Shown here piece by piece: positions 1-8,329 of a stretch of DNA of 64,000 bases. The notes under the pieces are model-generated. The model ran no database searches and had not been told where the DNA came from. It was given only the letters and a program-made list of their open reading frames with translations. Source of the stretch: Rubrivivax gelatinosus (lineage in GTDB: Bacteria > Pseudomonadota > Gammaproteobacteria > Burkholderiales > Burkholderiaceae_C); contig NZ_SLXD01000003.1 in the NCBI RefSeq assembly GCF_004340905.1, positions 310,001 to 374,000 on the forward strand, read 5' to 3'. Numbering within the stretch: the first letter of the stretch is position 1; each line of letters starts with the position of its first letter. The translations under genes were made by a program, and so were the position numbers.

Positions 1-330
1 GATGAAGGCCACCACCAGCCCCGAGCTGATGCTCTGCTGGGCGAAGGCGGTGGCGCCGTAGCCGCCGCCCAGCATCAGCGCGCCGAGCACGAAGGCGCTG
101 GTCCACTGCGACCGGTCGGGCCAGCCCGCTCCGCGCCAGCGCGCGAACACACCCAGCACCAGCCCGGCGACGACGAAACGCGTGCCCATCTGGAAGAAGG
201 GCGGAAAACTCACCAGCGCCCACTTGATCGCCAGGTAGGTCGAGCCCCAGATCAGCCAGGTGGCGGCCAGGCAGGCCAGCAGCAGCGGCGACAGCCGGGC
301 GGTGGTGGTGGGCAGGGCGGCGGTGGACAT
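1..330 (-). CDS. EamA/DMT-superfamily transporter, N-terminal part (runs off window)
   Basis: The reading frame starts at the ATG at 330 and is open to the window edge, giving the first 110 residues. It shows a hydrophobic first helix containing WLIWGSTYLAIKWAL (about residues 25-39), then FPPFFQMGTRF and further hydrophobic segments. This is the hallmark of inner-membrane drug/metabolite exporters of the EamA (YedA-like) family. Such proteins usually have about 300 residues and ten helices, so two thirds of the gene lies to the left. It is divergent from the Lrp/AsnC regulator at 419 with 88 bp between, an arrangement typical of an Lrp-type regulator controlling an amino-acid or metabolite exporter. 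The substrate cannot be read from this fragment. Confidence 0.85.
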   Translation of the reverse strand, partial: MSTAALPTTTARLSPLLLACLAATWLIWGSTYLAIKWALVSFPPFFQMGTRFVVAGLVLGVFARWRGAGWPDRSQWTSAFVLGALMLGGGYGATAFAQQSISSGLVVAFI

Positions 331-370
331 GGGGCGAGATGATAAAAAGCTCCATGGCCACGATCCATGC

Positions 371-395
371 AGAATCGAAGGTCGTGTGCGATTCT
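371..395. promoter_or_regulatory. Candidate Lrp/AsnC operator between divergent genes
   Basis: A perfect 7-bp inverted repeat, AGAATCG (371-377) and CGATTCT (389-395), separated by 11 bp, lies in the 88-bp space between the EamA gene and the Lrp/AsnC regulator. The one-and-a-half-turn spacing suits a dimeric HTH regulator. Its role as operator is inferred from position and symmetry. Confidence 0.4.
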
Positions 396-418
396 CGCCG
401 TTGAAACGAAGGTTATGA

Positions 419-880
419 ATGAGTGGCACCTTGGACAGCTACGACACCCGCCTGCTCGCCGAGCTCCAGGCCGATGCCCGCCTGAGCCTGGCCGAACTGG
501 GCCGGCGTGTGCACCTGAGCCAGCCGGCGGTGGCCGAGCGGGTGCGCAAGCTGGAAGCGGCCGGCGTCATCACCGGCTACCGCGCGACGGTCAACCTGGG
601 TGCGCTGGGCTACGGCATCCGCGCGCTGGTGCGCGTCGGCCGCACCGACTACGAGCGCATGCTCGAGCTGATCGAGCAGACGGCCGAGGTCGTCAACGGC
701 TGGAACATCACCGGCGAGGACAGCTGGATGCTGGAGATCGCGGTGACCGACGTTGCCCACCTCGACGCCGTGGTGTCGCGTCTGTGCCTGCTGGCCGAGA
801 CGTCCACGTCCATCATCCTGAAGACGGTGCGCGAGCACCGCGTGATGCTGCCGCCGGCGTCGCGCGAGCCGGCGCCTTAG
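419..880 (+). CDS. Lrp/AsnC family transcriptional regulator
   Basis: A 153-residue protein of the usual Lrp length. Residues 8-52 form an AsnC-type winged HTH; the recognition region LSQPAVAERVRKLEAAGVI is near residues 33-51. Residues 60-145 look like the RAM/AsnC ligand-binding domain, with the conserved turn GEDSWML near residue 99. Family members are DNA-bending dimers or octamers that sense amino acids. It is divergent from a partial EamA exporter, with a palindrome in between, so control of that exporter and of itself is likely. A competing ATG at 415 is in another frame; the start at 419 gives the family N-terminus, in which the helix TRLLAELQADARLS leads directly into the HTH. Confidence 0.88.
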   Translation: MSGTLDSYDTRLLAELQADARLSLAELGRRVHLSQPAVAERVRKLEAAGVITGYRATVNLGALGYGIRALVRVGRTDYERMLELIEQTAEVVNGWNITGEDSWMLEIAVTDVAHLDAVVSRLCLLAETSTSIILKTVREHRVMLPPASREPAP

Positions 881-948
881 AGGGCCGGCGTGGGGCTTTG
901 GCCGCGGCCGGCGCGGCGCGCTTAGGATTCTTCCCAGGGAGACCGACG

Positions 949-1443
949 ATGGACGACTTCTCCACCTGCGACCTCTGCGACGTGCACAAGGACGCCGGCG
1001 ATGGCGGCGAGTTCCGCGTGCTGCCGCCGGTGTTCACGAGCTACGGCGGCCGCGTGCGTTTCGCCGGCCCGGCGAGCACGGTCAAGTGCCACGAGGACAA
1101 CAGCCTCGTGAAGGCCGCGCTCGACGAGCCCGGGCGCGGGCGCGTGCTCGTCGTCGACGGCGGCGGCTCGCGACGCCGCGCGCTGGTCGGCGGCAACCTG
1201 GCCGCTGCGGCGGCGAAGAACGGCTGGGCCGGCCTGGTCGTCGACGGCGCGGTGCGCGACCTGGCCGAACTGGCCGCCTGCGACGTCGGCATCCGCGCGC
1301 TGGCCGCGATGCCGATGCCCACCGTCAAGCGCAACGAAGGCCAGCGCGACGTGCCGGTGCAGGTGCAGGGCGTGCGCGTGGTGCCGGGCGAGTGGGTCGT
1401 CGCCGACGAGGACGGCATCGTCGTGATGCCGGCCAGGCCCTGA
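949..1443 (+). CDS. rraA: RraA family protein (ribonuclease E activity regulator / HMG-aldolase fold)
   Basis: A 164-residue protein matching the RraA fold along its length. Visible blocks are STCDLCDVHKDA at the N-terminus, GGRVRFAGPASTVKC (about 27-41), GRGRVLVVDGGGSRRRALVGG and GWAGLVVDGAVRDL. E. coli RraA is 161 residues and shares the TVKC-EDN, GRGRVLVVDGGG and GAVR blocks, as I recall it. The true RraA inhibits RNase E by binding its degradosome domain. Close relatives are class II 4-hydroxy-4-methyl-2-oxoglutarate/oxaloacetate aldolases, so either activity is possible. The frame extends further upstream, but the ATG at 949 is preceded by AGGGAGA (936-942) and gives the family length. 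The next gene starts 2 bp after its stop. Confidence 0.85.
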   Translation: MDDFSTCDLCDVHKDAGDGGEFRVLPPVFTSYGGRVRFAGPASTVKCHEDNSLVKAALDEPGRGRVLVVDGGGSRRRALVGGNLAAAAAKNGWAGLVVDGAVRDLAELAACDVGIRALAAMPMPTVKRNEGQRDVPVQVQGVRVVPGEWVVADEDGIVVMPARP

Positions 1444-1445
1444 CG

Positions 1446-1952
1446 ATGGCCGCCCCCGGGGACTGGGTCGTGGTGCCCGGCACCGAGGCCGACATCGAAG
1501 CTGCGGCGGCTCGCGCGCGGCGTCTGGTCACGCGGCGCGCGCTGGTGGCCGCCGGTGTCGCCGCGATGCCGATCCCGGGCATCGACTGGATCACCGACGT
1601 CGGCACGCTGGTCAAGCTGCTGCCCGAGATCAACGCCGAGTTCGGCCTCAGCGCCGAGCAGGTCGAGCGCCTGGCGCCCGACCGGCGCCTCGTCGTCTAC
1701 AAGGCGATCAGCGTCGGTGGCGGCGTGCTCGTCGGCCGGCTGGTGACGCGCGACGTCGTGCTGCGCATCGTGCGCACCGTCGGCGTGCGGCTGACGACCA
1801 AGCAGGCCGCCAAGGTCGTGCCTTTGGCCGGCCAGGCGGTGTCGGCGGCGCTCACGTTCTCGGCGCTGAAGATCGTCTGCGAACAGCACATCCGCCAGTG
1901 CATGGACGTGGCGCGGCAGCTGCAGCTGCCGGCGGCGGCCGAGTTGATCTGA
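1446..1952 (+). CDS. DUF697-like predicted membrane-associated protein
   Basis: A 168-residue protein that starts 2 bp after rraA and is therefore probably co-transcribed. It has a basic N-terminal helix (RARRLVTRRALV), then MPIPGIDWITDVGTLVKLLPEIN (about 39-61). That block resembles the 'pvPGlD...d' motif of DUF697 proteins such as the C-terminal part of YcjF. A small glycine-rich hydrophobic stretch follows (ISVGGGVLVGRLV) and another lies at AGQAVSAALTFSALKIV. No GTPase P-loop is present, so this would be the membrane module without the GTPase that accompanies it in some DUF697 proteins. The family assignment is from recalled motif resemblance only; the function is unknown. Confidence 0.6.
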   Translation: MAAPGDWVVVPGTEADIEAAAARARRLVTRRALVAAGVAAMPIPGIDWITDVGTLVKLLPEINAEFGLSAEQVERLAPDRRLVVYKAISVGGGVLVGRLVTRDVVLRIVRTVGVRLTTKQAAKVVPLAGQAVSAALTFSALKIVCEQHIRQCMDVARQLQLPAAAELI

Positions 1953-2007
1953 CCCCCCAGCGCGGCGGCCGGCCCCGCAGGGGGGCGACGGCTACAATCG
2001 TCGGCTT

Positions 2008-2084
2008 CGGGGTGTAGCGCAGCCTGGTAGCGCAACTGCTTTGGGAGCAGTGGGTCGCACGTTCGAATCGTGTCACCCCGACCA
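2008..2084 (+). tRNA. tRNA-Pro (anticodon TGG)
   Basis: A 77-nt cloverleaf: acceptor CGGGGTG (2008-2014) pairs with CACCCCG (2074-2080). The D arm is GCGC-AGCCTGGTA-GCGC. The anticodon stem ACTGC/GCAGT encloses TTTGGGA, with anticodon TGG. The variable region is GGGTC and the T arm CACG-TTCGAAT-CGTG. CCA is encoded at 2082-2084. The last 44 nt (2041-2084) recur twice in the window, at 18720-18763 and 38393-38436, so the gene looks like the attachment site of integrated DNA. Confidence 0.97.
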
Positions 2085-2437
2085 TCCAACTTGTTGATTC
2101 CGTTGCGGCAATCGCTCCGCGGCAGCTGCAACGTTCTTGTGCAGCTTTCTAACGGAATCGGATTCTTCTAACGGAGCAGGCGAGTCGCTTCGCCAGATGA
2201 GGCTCCGGCGACCTGGTCTGAAGGGCCCGTCGCGGCCTCTTGAGTGCCTTCCGTCACGCCGTCGCCCTCGTCTTCCACGCAGCCGCGGGCTCCACTCGAC
2301 GAGACCGCGTTGTCGGTCTTGTGGCGACGGAAGAACACGCCGTCCTTGTGAACGTGCGGCTCGTCAGGGTGGAGCGGGTCACGTTGATCCCGAAGTCGGA
2401 TCATCACCGAGACGTCCTGCCCGGTCAGGTAGGGGCC
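2085..2437. other. Gene-free stretch downstream of tRNA-Pro
   Basis: I see no convincing gene in these 353 bp. Just after the tRNA, CGTTGC (2101-2106) can pair with GCAACG (2128-2133) ahead of a T-rich run, a possible tRNA terminator. A 10-bp direct repeat, TTCTAACGGA, lies at 2147-2156 and 2166-2175. A minus-strand open frame at 2168-2407 has no recognisable motif. If the tRNA is an attachment site, this is the left end of the inserted DNA. Confidence 0.5.
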
Positions 2438-3532
2438 TCAATCCGCCTTCAGCGAGGCCATGTCGATGACGAAGCGGTACTTCACCTCGCCTCGTTCCAA
2501 TCGCTGCCAGGCCTCATTGACTTGCTGCATCGGTATGACTTCGACGTCGGCCGTGATGCCGTGACGGCCGCAGAAGTCGAGCATCTCCTGCGTCTCCCGG
2601 ATGTTGCCGATGGCCGAACCCGAGACGCTACGGTTGCCGAGGATCAGCGCGAAGGACGACAGCGCCAGCGGCCTGGCCGGTGCGCCGACCAGCGTCAGGT
2701 CGGCATCGAGCTTCAGCAGCGCGAGGATGGAGTTGATGTCGTGCTCGGCCGACACGGTGTCGAGGATGAAGTCGAAGCTGCCGGCGTGCGCAGCCATCGC
2801 CGCAGCGTCCGTCGAAACGATTACTTCGTGCGCGCCCAGGCGACGCGCGTCGTCGGCCTTGCGCGGCGATGTGGTCAGCACGACGACGTTGGCACCGAAG
2901 GCGCGTGCGAGCTTTACCGCCATGTGGCCGAGCCCGCCCAGGCCCACGATGCCCACCTTCGAGCCCGGTCCGACCCCGGCCCGCTTCAGTGGCGAGTAGG
3001 TCGTGATGCCGGCGCAAAGCAGCGGCGCGGCACCGGCCAGGTCCAGATTCCGCGGCACCCGCAGCACGAAGTGTTCGTCGACGACGACGCTCGACGAGTA
3101 ACCCCCGTAGGTCACCGGCGCGGTGCCGTGGCGGTCGGGCGAGCCGTAAGTCAGGACCTGGCCCGGACAGAAGTTCTCGCGCCCGGCACGGCAGATCGGG
3201 CAACTGCGGTCAGAGTCGACCAGGCAGCCTACGCCGACCAGATCGCCGACGGCGTGCGCCGTCACCTCGGCACCGACCGCGGTGACGCGACCGACGACCT
3301 CGTGCCCTGGCACGGCGGGATAGGTCGCCGGCAGCGTGTCGTGCCAGTCGTCGTGCGTGTAGTGCAGGTCGGAATGGCAGACGCCGCAGTAGAGGATCTC
3401 GATCTGTACGTCGCGTGGCATTGGCGCGCGGCGCGCAATCTGGAGTGGCGCCAGTGGTGCGCGGGCACCCCGTGCGGCCCAGGCGCGGGCGAGATAGGTC
3501 GAGTCGTCCGGGGTGTCGCGCGTCGTGCTCAT
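2438..3532 (-). CDS. Zinc-dependent NAD(P) alcohol dehydrogenase (CAD/YahK-type)
   Basis: A 364-residue medium-chain dehydrogenase. The catalytic zinc signature is CGVCHSDLHYTHDDW with the downstream GHEVVGRV, and the structural zinc cysteines are in CPICRAGRENFCPG. The Rossmann motif is GIVGLGGLGHMAVKLA (about 192-207). The C-terminal block KYRFVIDMASLK is typical of the YahK/cinnamyl-alcohol-dehydrogenase branch, which reduces aldehydes to alcohols, usually with NADPH. The start at 3532 overlaps the stop of the upstream hydrolase by 4 bp (ATGA), so the two are translationally coupled. A paralogue with the same C-terminal motif lies at 31504-32559. The physiological aldehyde is not evident. 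Confidence 0.9.
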   Translation of the reverse strand: MSTTRDTPDDSTYLARAWAARGARAPLAPLQIARRAPMPRDVQIEILYCGVCHSDLHYTHDDWHDTLPATYPAVPGHEVVGRVTAVGAEVTAHAVGDLVGVGCLVDSDRSCPICRAGRENFCPGQVLTYGSPDRHGTAPVTYGGYSSSVVVDEHFVLRVPRNLDLAGAAPLLCAGITTYSPLKRAGVGPGSKVGIVGLGGLGHMAVKLARAFGANVVVLTTSPRKADDARRLGAHEVIVSTDAAAMAAHAGSFDFILDTVSAEHDINSILALLKLDADLTLVGAPARPLALSSFALILGNRSVSGSAIGNIRETQEMLDFCGRHGITADVEVIPMQQVNEAWQRLERGEVKYRFVIDMASLKAD

Positions 3533-4629
3533 GCTCGGTCCTTCAGGTGCTGGTCGAAAAACGCTGCCATCGCGGCGAACGGGATCTTGTCGAACTGGTC
3601 GTACAGGTCGACGTGGTTTGCGCCAGGGACGATCAAAAGCTCCTTCGGCTGCGCCGCGGCCGCGAAGGCGGTCTCGCTGAAGTAGCGCGAGTGGGCCTTC
3701 TCGCCGTGGACAAACAGGATTGGCCGAGGGGAGATTTCCGCGATATGGCTCATCAGCGGGGCGTTCATGAACGACAGCGGTGTCGTCAGTGTCCACGCGC
3801 CGTTGGAGTTGACCGCACGCGGATGGAAGCCGCGTTGGCGGGACTTGTAGTACTCGGCGTACTCGACGACGAACTCTGGTTCACCGCCCTTCAGCTCCAG
3901 AGAGACCTGGCCATAGGCGGGGCGCCCCTTCTCGGCATCCTCCCAGCGCTGTCGACCCAACTGCTCCAGGGTCCGGGTGCGCTGCTCGGCCGTCACGCTG
4001 TCGTTGTAGCCCTTGGACATGAGTCTGGACATGTCGTACATCGTGCTGGCCACGACGGCTTTGATCCGCTTGTCCGCGGCGACGGCGTTGAGTGTGATGC
4101 CCCCCCAGCCGCAGATGCCGATGGCGCCCAGCCGTTCGCGATCGACAAAGGGCTGAAGGCCGAGGAAGTCGACGGCCGCGCTGAGGTCCTCGGTGTTGAT
4201 GTCGGGTGACGCCACGTTGCGCGGTTCGCCGCCGCTTTCGCCGGTGTACGACGGATCGAAAGCGAGCGTCGCGTAGCCGCGTTCGGCCATCGTCTGCGCG
4301 TACAGGCCGGAAGACTGCTCCTTGACCGCACCGAACGCCCCGCTGACGACGATCGCGGCGAGCGCGCGGCTGCCGCGGTCGCGGGGCAGGTACAGGTCGC
4401 CTGCCAGCGCGATGCCGTAGCGGCTCTTGAACACGACCTTGCGGTGTTCGACTCGCGGGCTCTTGGGGAAGGTCTTGTCCCAGGCGTTGGTCAGGGCGAG
4501 CGGCATGGCGGTCGGGGTGGCGTCGGCGGTTGGGGCCGCGGCCTGCGCGGCGGTCGGGCGGGTCAAAGCCGTCGCGGCGGCTGCGGCGGTGGCGCGCAAG
4601 AAGGTCTTGCGGGACAACGAGGAAGTCAT
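3529..4629 (-). CDS. Exported alpha/beta hydrolase (dienelactone-hydrolase-like)
   Basis: A 366-residue protein with a Tat-like N-terminus, SRKTFLRAT (RK in place of RR), followed by an Ala-rich hydrophobic stretch and AQA, so periplasmic export is likely. The mature part has the alpha/beta-hydrolase layout: LAGDLYLPRD, AIVVSGAFGAVKEQSS, YATLAFDPSYTGESGG, and GAIGICGWGG, which resembles a nucleophile elbow with Cys in place of Ser, as in dienelactone hydrolases. The acid/base region is RPILFVHG with VPGANHVDLYD (His). The ATG at 4629 is chosen over an upstream ATG at 4707 because it gives the signal peptide directly; GGAG lies about 10 nt ahead of it. It leads a two-gene operon with the alcohol dehydrogenase and is divergent from an AraC gene. 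Confidence 0.82.
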   Translation of the reverse strand: MTSSLSRKTFLRATAAAAATALTRPTAAQAAAPTADATPTAMPLALTNAWDKTFPKSPRVEHRKVVFKSRYGIALAGDLYLPRDRGSRALAAIVVSGAFGAVKEQSSGLYAQTMAERGYATLAFDPSYTGESGGEPRNVASPDINTEDLSAAVDFLGLQPFVDRERLGAIGICGWGGITLNAVAADKRIKAVVASTMYDMSRLMSKGYNDSVTAEQRTRTLEQLGRQRWEDAEKGRPAYGQVSLELKGGEPEFVVEYAEYYKSRQRGFHPRAVNSNGAWTLTTPLSFMNAPLMSHIAEISPRPILFVHGEKAHSRYFSETAFAAAAQPKELLIVPGANHVDLYDQFDKIPFAAMAAFFDQHLKDRA

Positions 4630-4795
4630 GGTGGGGTGGCTCCATGTCGTGGCATGGATTGCATTTTTTGACGCCGGCTGTCGCAACGGTAGAACGTTCC
4701 TCGCCATTTCTTGCCTGATCCTGCGCCAGGGTGGTGACCTGGCTGCTGCAGGTGCGAGCCACGCCTAGGATGTCTCATCCTCTCGAAAGTCCTCG

Positions 4796-5818
4796 ATGCC
4801 CAGCAGCACTGCCAAGCCCTTGCCCCAAGCCCCTGACCGGACGGCGCAGATGCAGTCCGAGATGGCGCGCGTCATCGACCGCTGGACCGAGGGCTTGGCC
4901 GACACGCCGACCGCCGTGCCTGGGCTGACCTTGTTCCGCCGCGAGGCGCCGGCACGTCCCGCGGTCTGCATGGTGGAGCCCAGCGTCATCATGGTCACCC
5001 AGGGCACCAAGCGTCTGATCGCAGGCGGCGAAGGCCACGTCTACAACGCCGAGCGCTTTTTGATCACCTCGCTGGACCTGCCGGCCAACTCCGAGGTGGT
5101 CCAGGCCTCGCCGCACGCGCCGTGCCTCGGCTTCAGCCTGAAGCTGGACATCAGGATGCTGGCCGAGTTGATCGCCCAGGGCGAGCTTGCGCCGCCGCGG
5201 CCGCCGACCCAGGACGCCAGCGTCGGCGTCGGGAGCATCACGGCGGCTGCGCTCGACCCGTTCGTGCGCCTGCTGGGCCTGCTCGACGAGCCCGGCGCCG
5301 TCGGCGTGCTGGCACCCTTGATCCAGCGCGAGATCCACTATCGCCTGCTCGTCAGCGGCCAGGCGCCGCTGCTGTGGCAGATCGCTTCAGTCGGCAGCCA
5401 GAGCCAGCGCATCTCCCGCGCGATCGACTGGCTGAAGCTGCACTACACCGAGCCGCTGCGTGTCGACGAGCTGGCGGCCCGGGTGCAGATGAGCCCGTCG
5501 AGCCTTCATCACCACTTCCGGCGGCTGACGGCGATGAGTCCTCTGCAGTACCAGAAGTGGCTGCGGCTGAACGAGGCGCGGCGGCTGATGCTGGGGGAGG
5601 GCGCCGACGCGGCGAGCGCGGCGTACCGCGTCGGCTACGAGAGTCCGTCCCAGTTCAGCCGCGAGTACAGCCGCCTTTTTGGCGCACCGCCACGGCGCGA
5701 CGTTCAGGCCCTGCGGCCACGCCCCGACGCATGCGATCAGGCGGACCGTCCCGACTCGGCAAGTTCGTCCAGGCCTCGCAGCGCATCGACCACCGTGCGC
5801 AGCGCGCGCGTCGGGTGA
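4796..5818 (+). CDS. AraC family regulator (AraC_N/YqhC-like)
   Basis: A 340-residue protein. The N-terminal part (about 25-180) has the AraC_N pattern: VPGLTLFRREAPARP, MVEPSVIMVTQGTKR and FLITSLDLPANSEV. The C-terminal part (about 205-300) carries two HTH motifs, including LRVDELAARVQMSPSSLHHH and AYRVGYESPSQFSREYSRLFG. E. coli YqhC is of this type and activates aldehyde-reductase genes, which fits the divergent hydrolase-alcohol dehydrogenase operon. The last 82 bp overlap the 3' end of the opposing LysR gene; the final 25 or so residues are low-complexity and unlike the family, so the ancestral stop may have been lost. Confidence 0.88.
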   Translation: MPSSTAKPLPQAPDRTAQMQSEMARVIDRWTEGLADTPTAVPGLTLFRREAPARPAVCMVEPSVIMVTQGTKRLIAGGEGHVYNAERFLITSLDLPANSEVVQASPHAPCLGFSLKLDIRMLAELIAQGELAPPRPPTQDASVGVGSITAAALDPFVRLLGLLDEPGAVGVLAPLIQREIHYRLLVSGQAPLLWQIASVGSQSQRISRAIDWLKLHYTEPLRVDELAARVQMSPSSLHHHFRRLTAMSPLQYQKWLRLNEARRLMLGEGADAASAAYRVGYESPSQFSREYSRLFGAPPRRDVQALRPRPDACDQADRPDSASSSRPRSASTTVRSARVG

Positions 5819-6654
5819 CGGCGGCTCGTGTAGTAGGCGTGCAGCCCCGGGAAGCTCGGGCAGCTCCCCGCCATCACTGCCTGCAGCAGCCCGGCCTCGA
5901 CGTGGGGCCTGACCATCGTCTCGGGCACGAAGGCCAGGCCGTTGCCGCTGATGGCCGCCTGCAGCATCTGATACGCGCTGCTGAAGATCGCCTGGCCGCC
6001 GACACGAACTTCCACCGGGCGTCCTTCGTGCACCAGCTCCCATGCGTACAGACCGCCGCTGCTGGCCAGGCGCAGCGTGATGCAATCGTGGCGCATCAAG
6101 TCCAGCGGTGTCTCGGGTACGCCGTGCGCAGCGAAGTAGGCCGGTGAACCGACGATGCAGATGCGTTCGTCTGGCGTCAGCCTCACCGCCACCATGTCCT
6201 TCTGCACCTGGTCGCCCCAGCGGATGCCGATGTCGAAACGCTCGGCGGCGATGTCGACCATGCGGTAGTCGGTGCTGATCTCCACACGCAGCGACGGATG
6301 GCGGTGCAGCACCGGCGACAGCCGCGGCCAGATGATCCAGTCGACGACATGGTCGATGGCGGTGATGCGGATCGTCCCGGCGACCTTCTCGCCGAGCTCG
6401 CTGACGGCGGCGATCTCGGCTTCGATCTCGGCCAGCCGGGGGGCCACGGCCTGCATCAGCCGCTGGCCCGCCTCGGTGGCCGAGACGCTGCGGGTGGTGC
6501 GCGTCAGCAGGCGCACGCCCAGGCGGGTCTCCAGCCCGCGCACCGAGTGACTCAGCGCCGACTGCGACACGCCCCGCCGGGCCGCAGCACGCGTGAAGCT
6601 GCGCTCCTCGGCGACGGCCAGGAAGTCCATGATCTCGTGCAAGTGGTCTCGCAT
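5737..6654 (-). CDS. LysR family transcriptional regulator
   Basis: A 305-residue protein with the LysR N-terminal winged HTH (residues 5-63; AVAEERSFTRAAARRGVSQ, SALSHSVRGLETRLGVRLL, RTTRSV) and a substrate-binding domain from about residue 90 (GTIRITAIDHVVDWIIWPRL). The ATG at 6654 is preferred because AGGA lies about 7 nt upstream; an in-frame ATG at 6681 would add nine residues. It is divergent from the cyclophilin-like/cupin pair at 6829-7768, which it probably regulates. Its 3' end overlaps the AraC gene on the other strand. Confidence 0.88.
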   Translation of the reverse strand: MRDHLHEIMDFLAVAEERSFTRAAARRGVSQSALSHSVRGLETRLGVRLLTRTTRSVSATEAGQRLMQAVAPRLAEIEAEIAAVSELGEKVAGTIRITAIDHVVDWIIWPRLSPVLHRHPSLRVEISTDYRMVDIAAERFDIGIRWGDQVQKDMVAVRLTPDERICIVGSPAYFAAHGVPETPLDLMRHDCITLRLASSGGLYAWELVHEGRPVEVRVGGQAIFSSAYQMLQAAISGNGLAFVPETMVRPHVEAGLLQAVMAGSCPSFPGLHAYYTSRRHPTRALRTVVDALRGLDELAESGRSA

Positions 6655-6828
6655 CGTGCGGTCCTGTCGGTCTCGTGCCACGGCCGGGCGGATGCCGCGG
6701 CCGGTTCATTGATGATTCCAGCTCATGGGGCCGTGCGCCCCTGGCCGCACCGCCCGCAGCCCGCCTGCCTAGCATGAGTCCGTGCGCAAGCGGACGGTGG
6801 CGTCCGGCGCCGCATTTCCGGACTCGTC

Positions 6829-7266
6829 ATGACCCGCATTCTTCCCGGTCTGCTGTCGGCCGCGGTGGCTTGGCTGCCGATGGTGGCGCTGGACGCCGCC
6901 GCCCAGGCCGCACCCCAGCGCGTGCGGCTGGTCGGCACCGACGCCGTACTCACCGCAACACTCGACGTGTCGCCCTCGGCAAGCGACTTCGTGTCGCTAC
7001 TGCCGCTGGAACTGACCCTCGAGGACTACGCCGCGACCGAGAAGATCGCGTACCTGCCGCGCAAGCTCACGACCTCCGGGGCGCCGGAGGTCACACGTCC
7101 GCAAGCGGGTGACCTGGCGTACTACGCGCCCTGGGGCAACCTGGCGCTGTTTCACCGCGGCGCCGCCCCTGCGCGCGGCTTGATCCGCCTCGGCCGGCTC
7201 GAAGGCGACCTCGCCCCGCTGCGTCGGCCCGGGCCGATGCGCCTGCGGATTGAACGACTTCCATGA
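6829..7266 (+). CDS. Exported cyclophilin-like fold protein
   Basis: A 145-residue protein with an N-terminal signal peptide (about 1-27, ending AQAAP). The remainder matches the small cyclophilin-like family: NPTA-like region [45 protein letters not shown] and [12 protein letters not shown]. Family members are beta-barrels related to TM1367 with no established enzymatic activity. It is followed 10 bp later by a cupin gene and lies opposite a LysR regulator, a grouping common in proteobacterial stress or detoxification loci (recalled, not checked). Confidence 0.75.
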   Translation: MTRILPGLLSAAVAWLPMVALDAAAQAAPQRVRLVGTDAVLTATLDVSPSASDFVSLLPLELTLEDYAATEKIAYLPRKLTTSGAPEVTRPQAGDLAYYAPWGNLALFHRGAAPARGLIRLGRLEGDLAPLRRPGPMRLRIERLP

Positions 7267-7276
7267 GAACCTTGCG

Positions 7277-7768
7277 ATGAAACCCGATTCTTCCAACGCC
7301 GTGGCTGCCGCCCTGCTGACCGCGGCCGCGTGCCTGGGTCCCGAAGCCTGCGTTGCCCGCGAGCCTGAACTCGTCATCACCCGGGTCGGCAGCACGCCGT
7401 CCGCGGTGGGCGCCGAGCCCGCGAACTTCAGTGGCCGAGTGCGCGTGGACATGCTGCACCTGCCGGTGGCGCCGGGGCGCGCATCGGCGGCGAGCGTGAG
7501 CTTCGAGGCCGGTGCGCGCACCGTCTGGCATACCCATCCGCTGGGCCAGACGCTCGTCGTCACCTCCGGCCTCGGGCGCGTCCAGCGCGCCGGCGGGCCG
7601 GTCGAGACGATCCGCCCTGGCGACGTCGTCTGGATACCGCCGGGCGTCAAGCACTGGCACGGCGCCTCGCCGACCGTCGCGATGACCCACCTGGCGATCA
7701 CCGAAGCGCTGGACGGCCAGGCCGTTGTCTGGTTCGAGCCGGTGGTCGACACGCCGGCCACGCCCTGA
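7277..7768 (+). CDS. Exported cupin-domain protein (mandelonitrile-lyase-like)
   Basis: A 163-residue protein with a predicted signal peptide ending near ACVAREP. The single cupin domain shows [17 protein letters not shown] (two metal-binding His and a Gln), then [19 protein letters not shown] with the third His. This HxH...Q...H pattern with HWHGA is shared with the small manganese cupins that act as (R)-hydroxynitrile lyases in Granulicella and relatives. Many annotated members are uncharacterised, so the reaction is not proven. The start at 7277 is just after the preceding stop (7266); an in-frame ATG at 7250 would overlap that gene. Confidence 0.75.
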   Translation: MKPDSSNAVAAALLTAAACLGPEACVAREPELVITRVGSTPSAVGAEPANFSGRVRVDMLHLPVAPGRASAASVSFEAGARTVWHTHPLGQTLVVTSGLGRVQRAGGPVETIRPGDVVWIPPGVKHWHGASPTVAMTHLAITEALDGQAVVWFEPVVDTPATP

Positions 7769-7789
7769 GCGGCGCGGCCGCTGCCTGCC

Positions 7790-8329
7790 TCAGGCCGGCT
7801 CGAGGCAGTCAGCCATGCGCTGCGCAAAGGCCTGGCCGATCCCGGCGAGCCGCGCAGCGTCGGCATTCATCACGCCGTAGAACGCCAGCGGTGGCTCCCA
7901 GCGCATGCCGATGTACAGCGCGCTGGCCTTCAGCGGCGTCAGCACCTCGTCCATCGTGGAGCGGATCAGCCCTTGGTGGGAGTAGGTCGCCTCGGCGGCC
8001 CCGGCGCTGACCACCACCTGCATACGCTTGCCGCGCAGTGCGGTGCCACCGGGACCAAAGGCCCAGCCATAGGTCCAGACCCGATTCATGTAGGCCTTGA
8101 GCATCGGCGTCAGATTGAACCAGTGGATCGGGAACACGATGACGATGCGTTCCACGGCGTCGTGCGCTGCCTGTTCGGCCGTGACATCGAAGCGCGCCGC
8201 GTCGTCGCCGTACCGCTCCTCCAGGTGCCGCACCTCGGTGTCGGGCAGCGACTCGGCCACCTGCTTGATCGTGCGTGTGACGGCCGACTGCTCGAAGCCG
8301 GGATGGGAAACGATGACCAGGGTCTTCAT
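7790..8329 (-). CDS. NAD(P)H-dependent quinone oxidoreductase (flavodoxin-like fold)
   Basis: A 179-residue protein with the flavodoxin-like NQO/MdaB fold. It opens with LVIVSHPGFEQSAVTRTI (FMN/FAD phosphate loop) and contains IVFPIHWFNLTPMLKAYMNRVWTYGWAFGPGG, the signature of the KefF/YwrO/MdaB group. These enzymes reduce quinones or activate Kef channels using NAD(P)H. It is the last gene of a three-gene operon after yqhD and a DUF1330 gene; its ATG overlaps the preceding stop by 4 bp. No Kef channel lies next to it, so a quinone or electrophile reductase role is more likely. Confidence 0.85.
   Translation of the reverse strand: MKTLVIVSHPGFEQSAVTRTIKQVAESLPDTEVRHLEERYGDDAARFDVTAEQAAHDAVERIVIVFPIHWFNLTPMLKAYMNRVWTYGWAFGPGGTALRGKRMQVVVSAGAAEATYSHQGLIRSTMDEVLTPLKASALYIGMRWEPPLAFYGVMNADAARLAGIGQAFAQRMADCLEPA

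Noticed and set aside
1852..2085. Minus-strand open frames running across tRNA-Pro (MVGVTRFERATHCSQSS type) and similar frames over the two tRNA fragments
   Set aside because: They are antisense translations of the tRNA sequence, a well-known source of spurious hypothetical proteins.
2168..2407. A 79-codon minus-strand frame just after tRNA-Pro
   Set aside because: No family motif, no ribosome site and a low-complexity C-terminus; kept only as part of the gene-free description.
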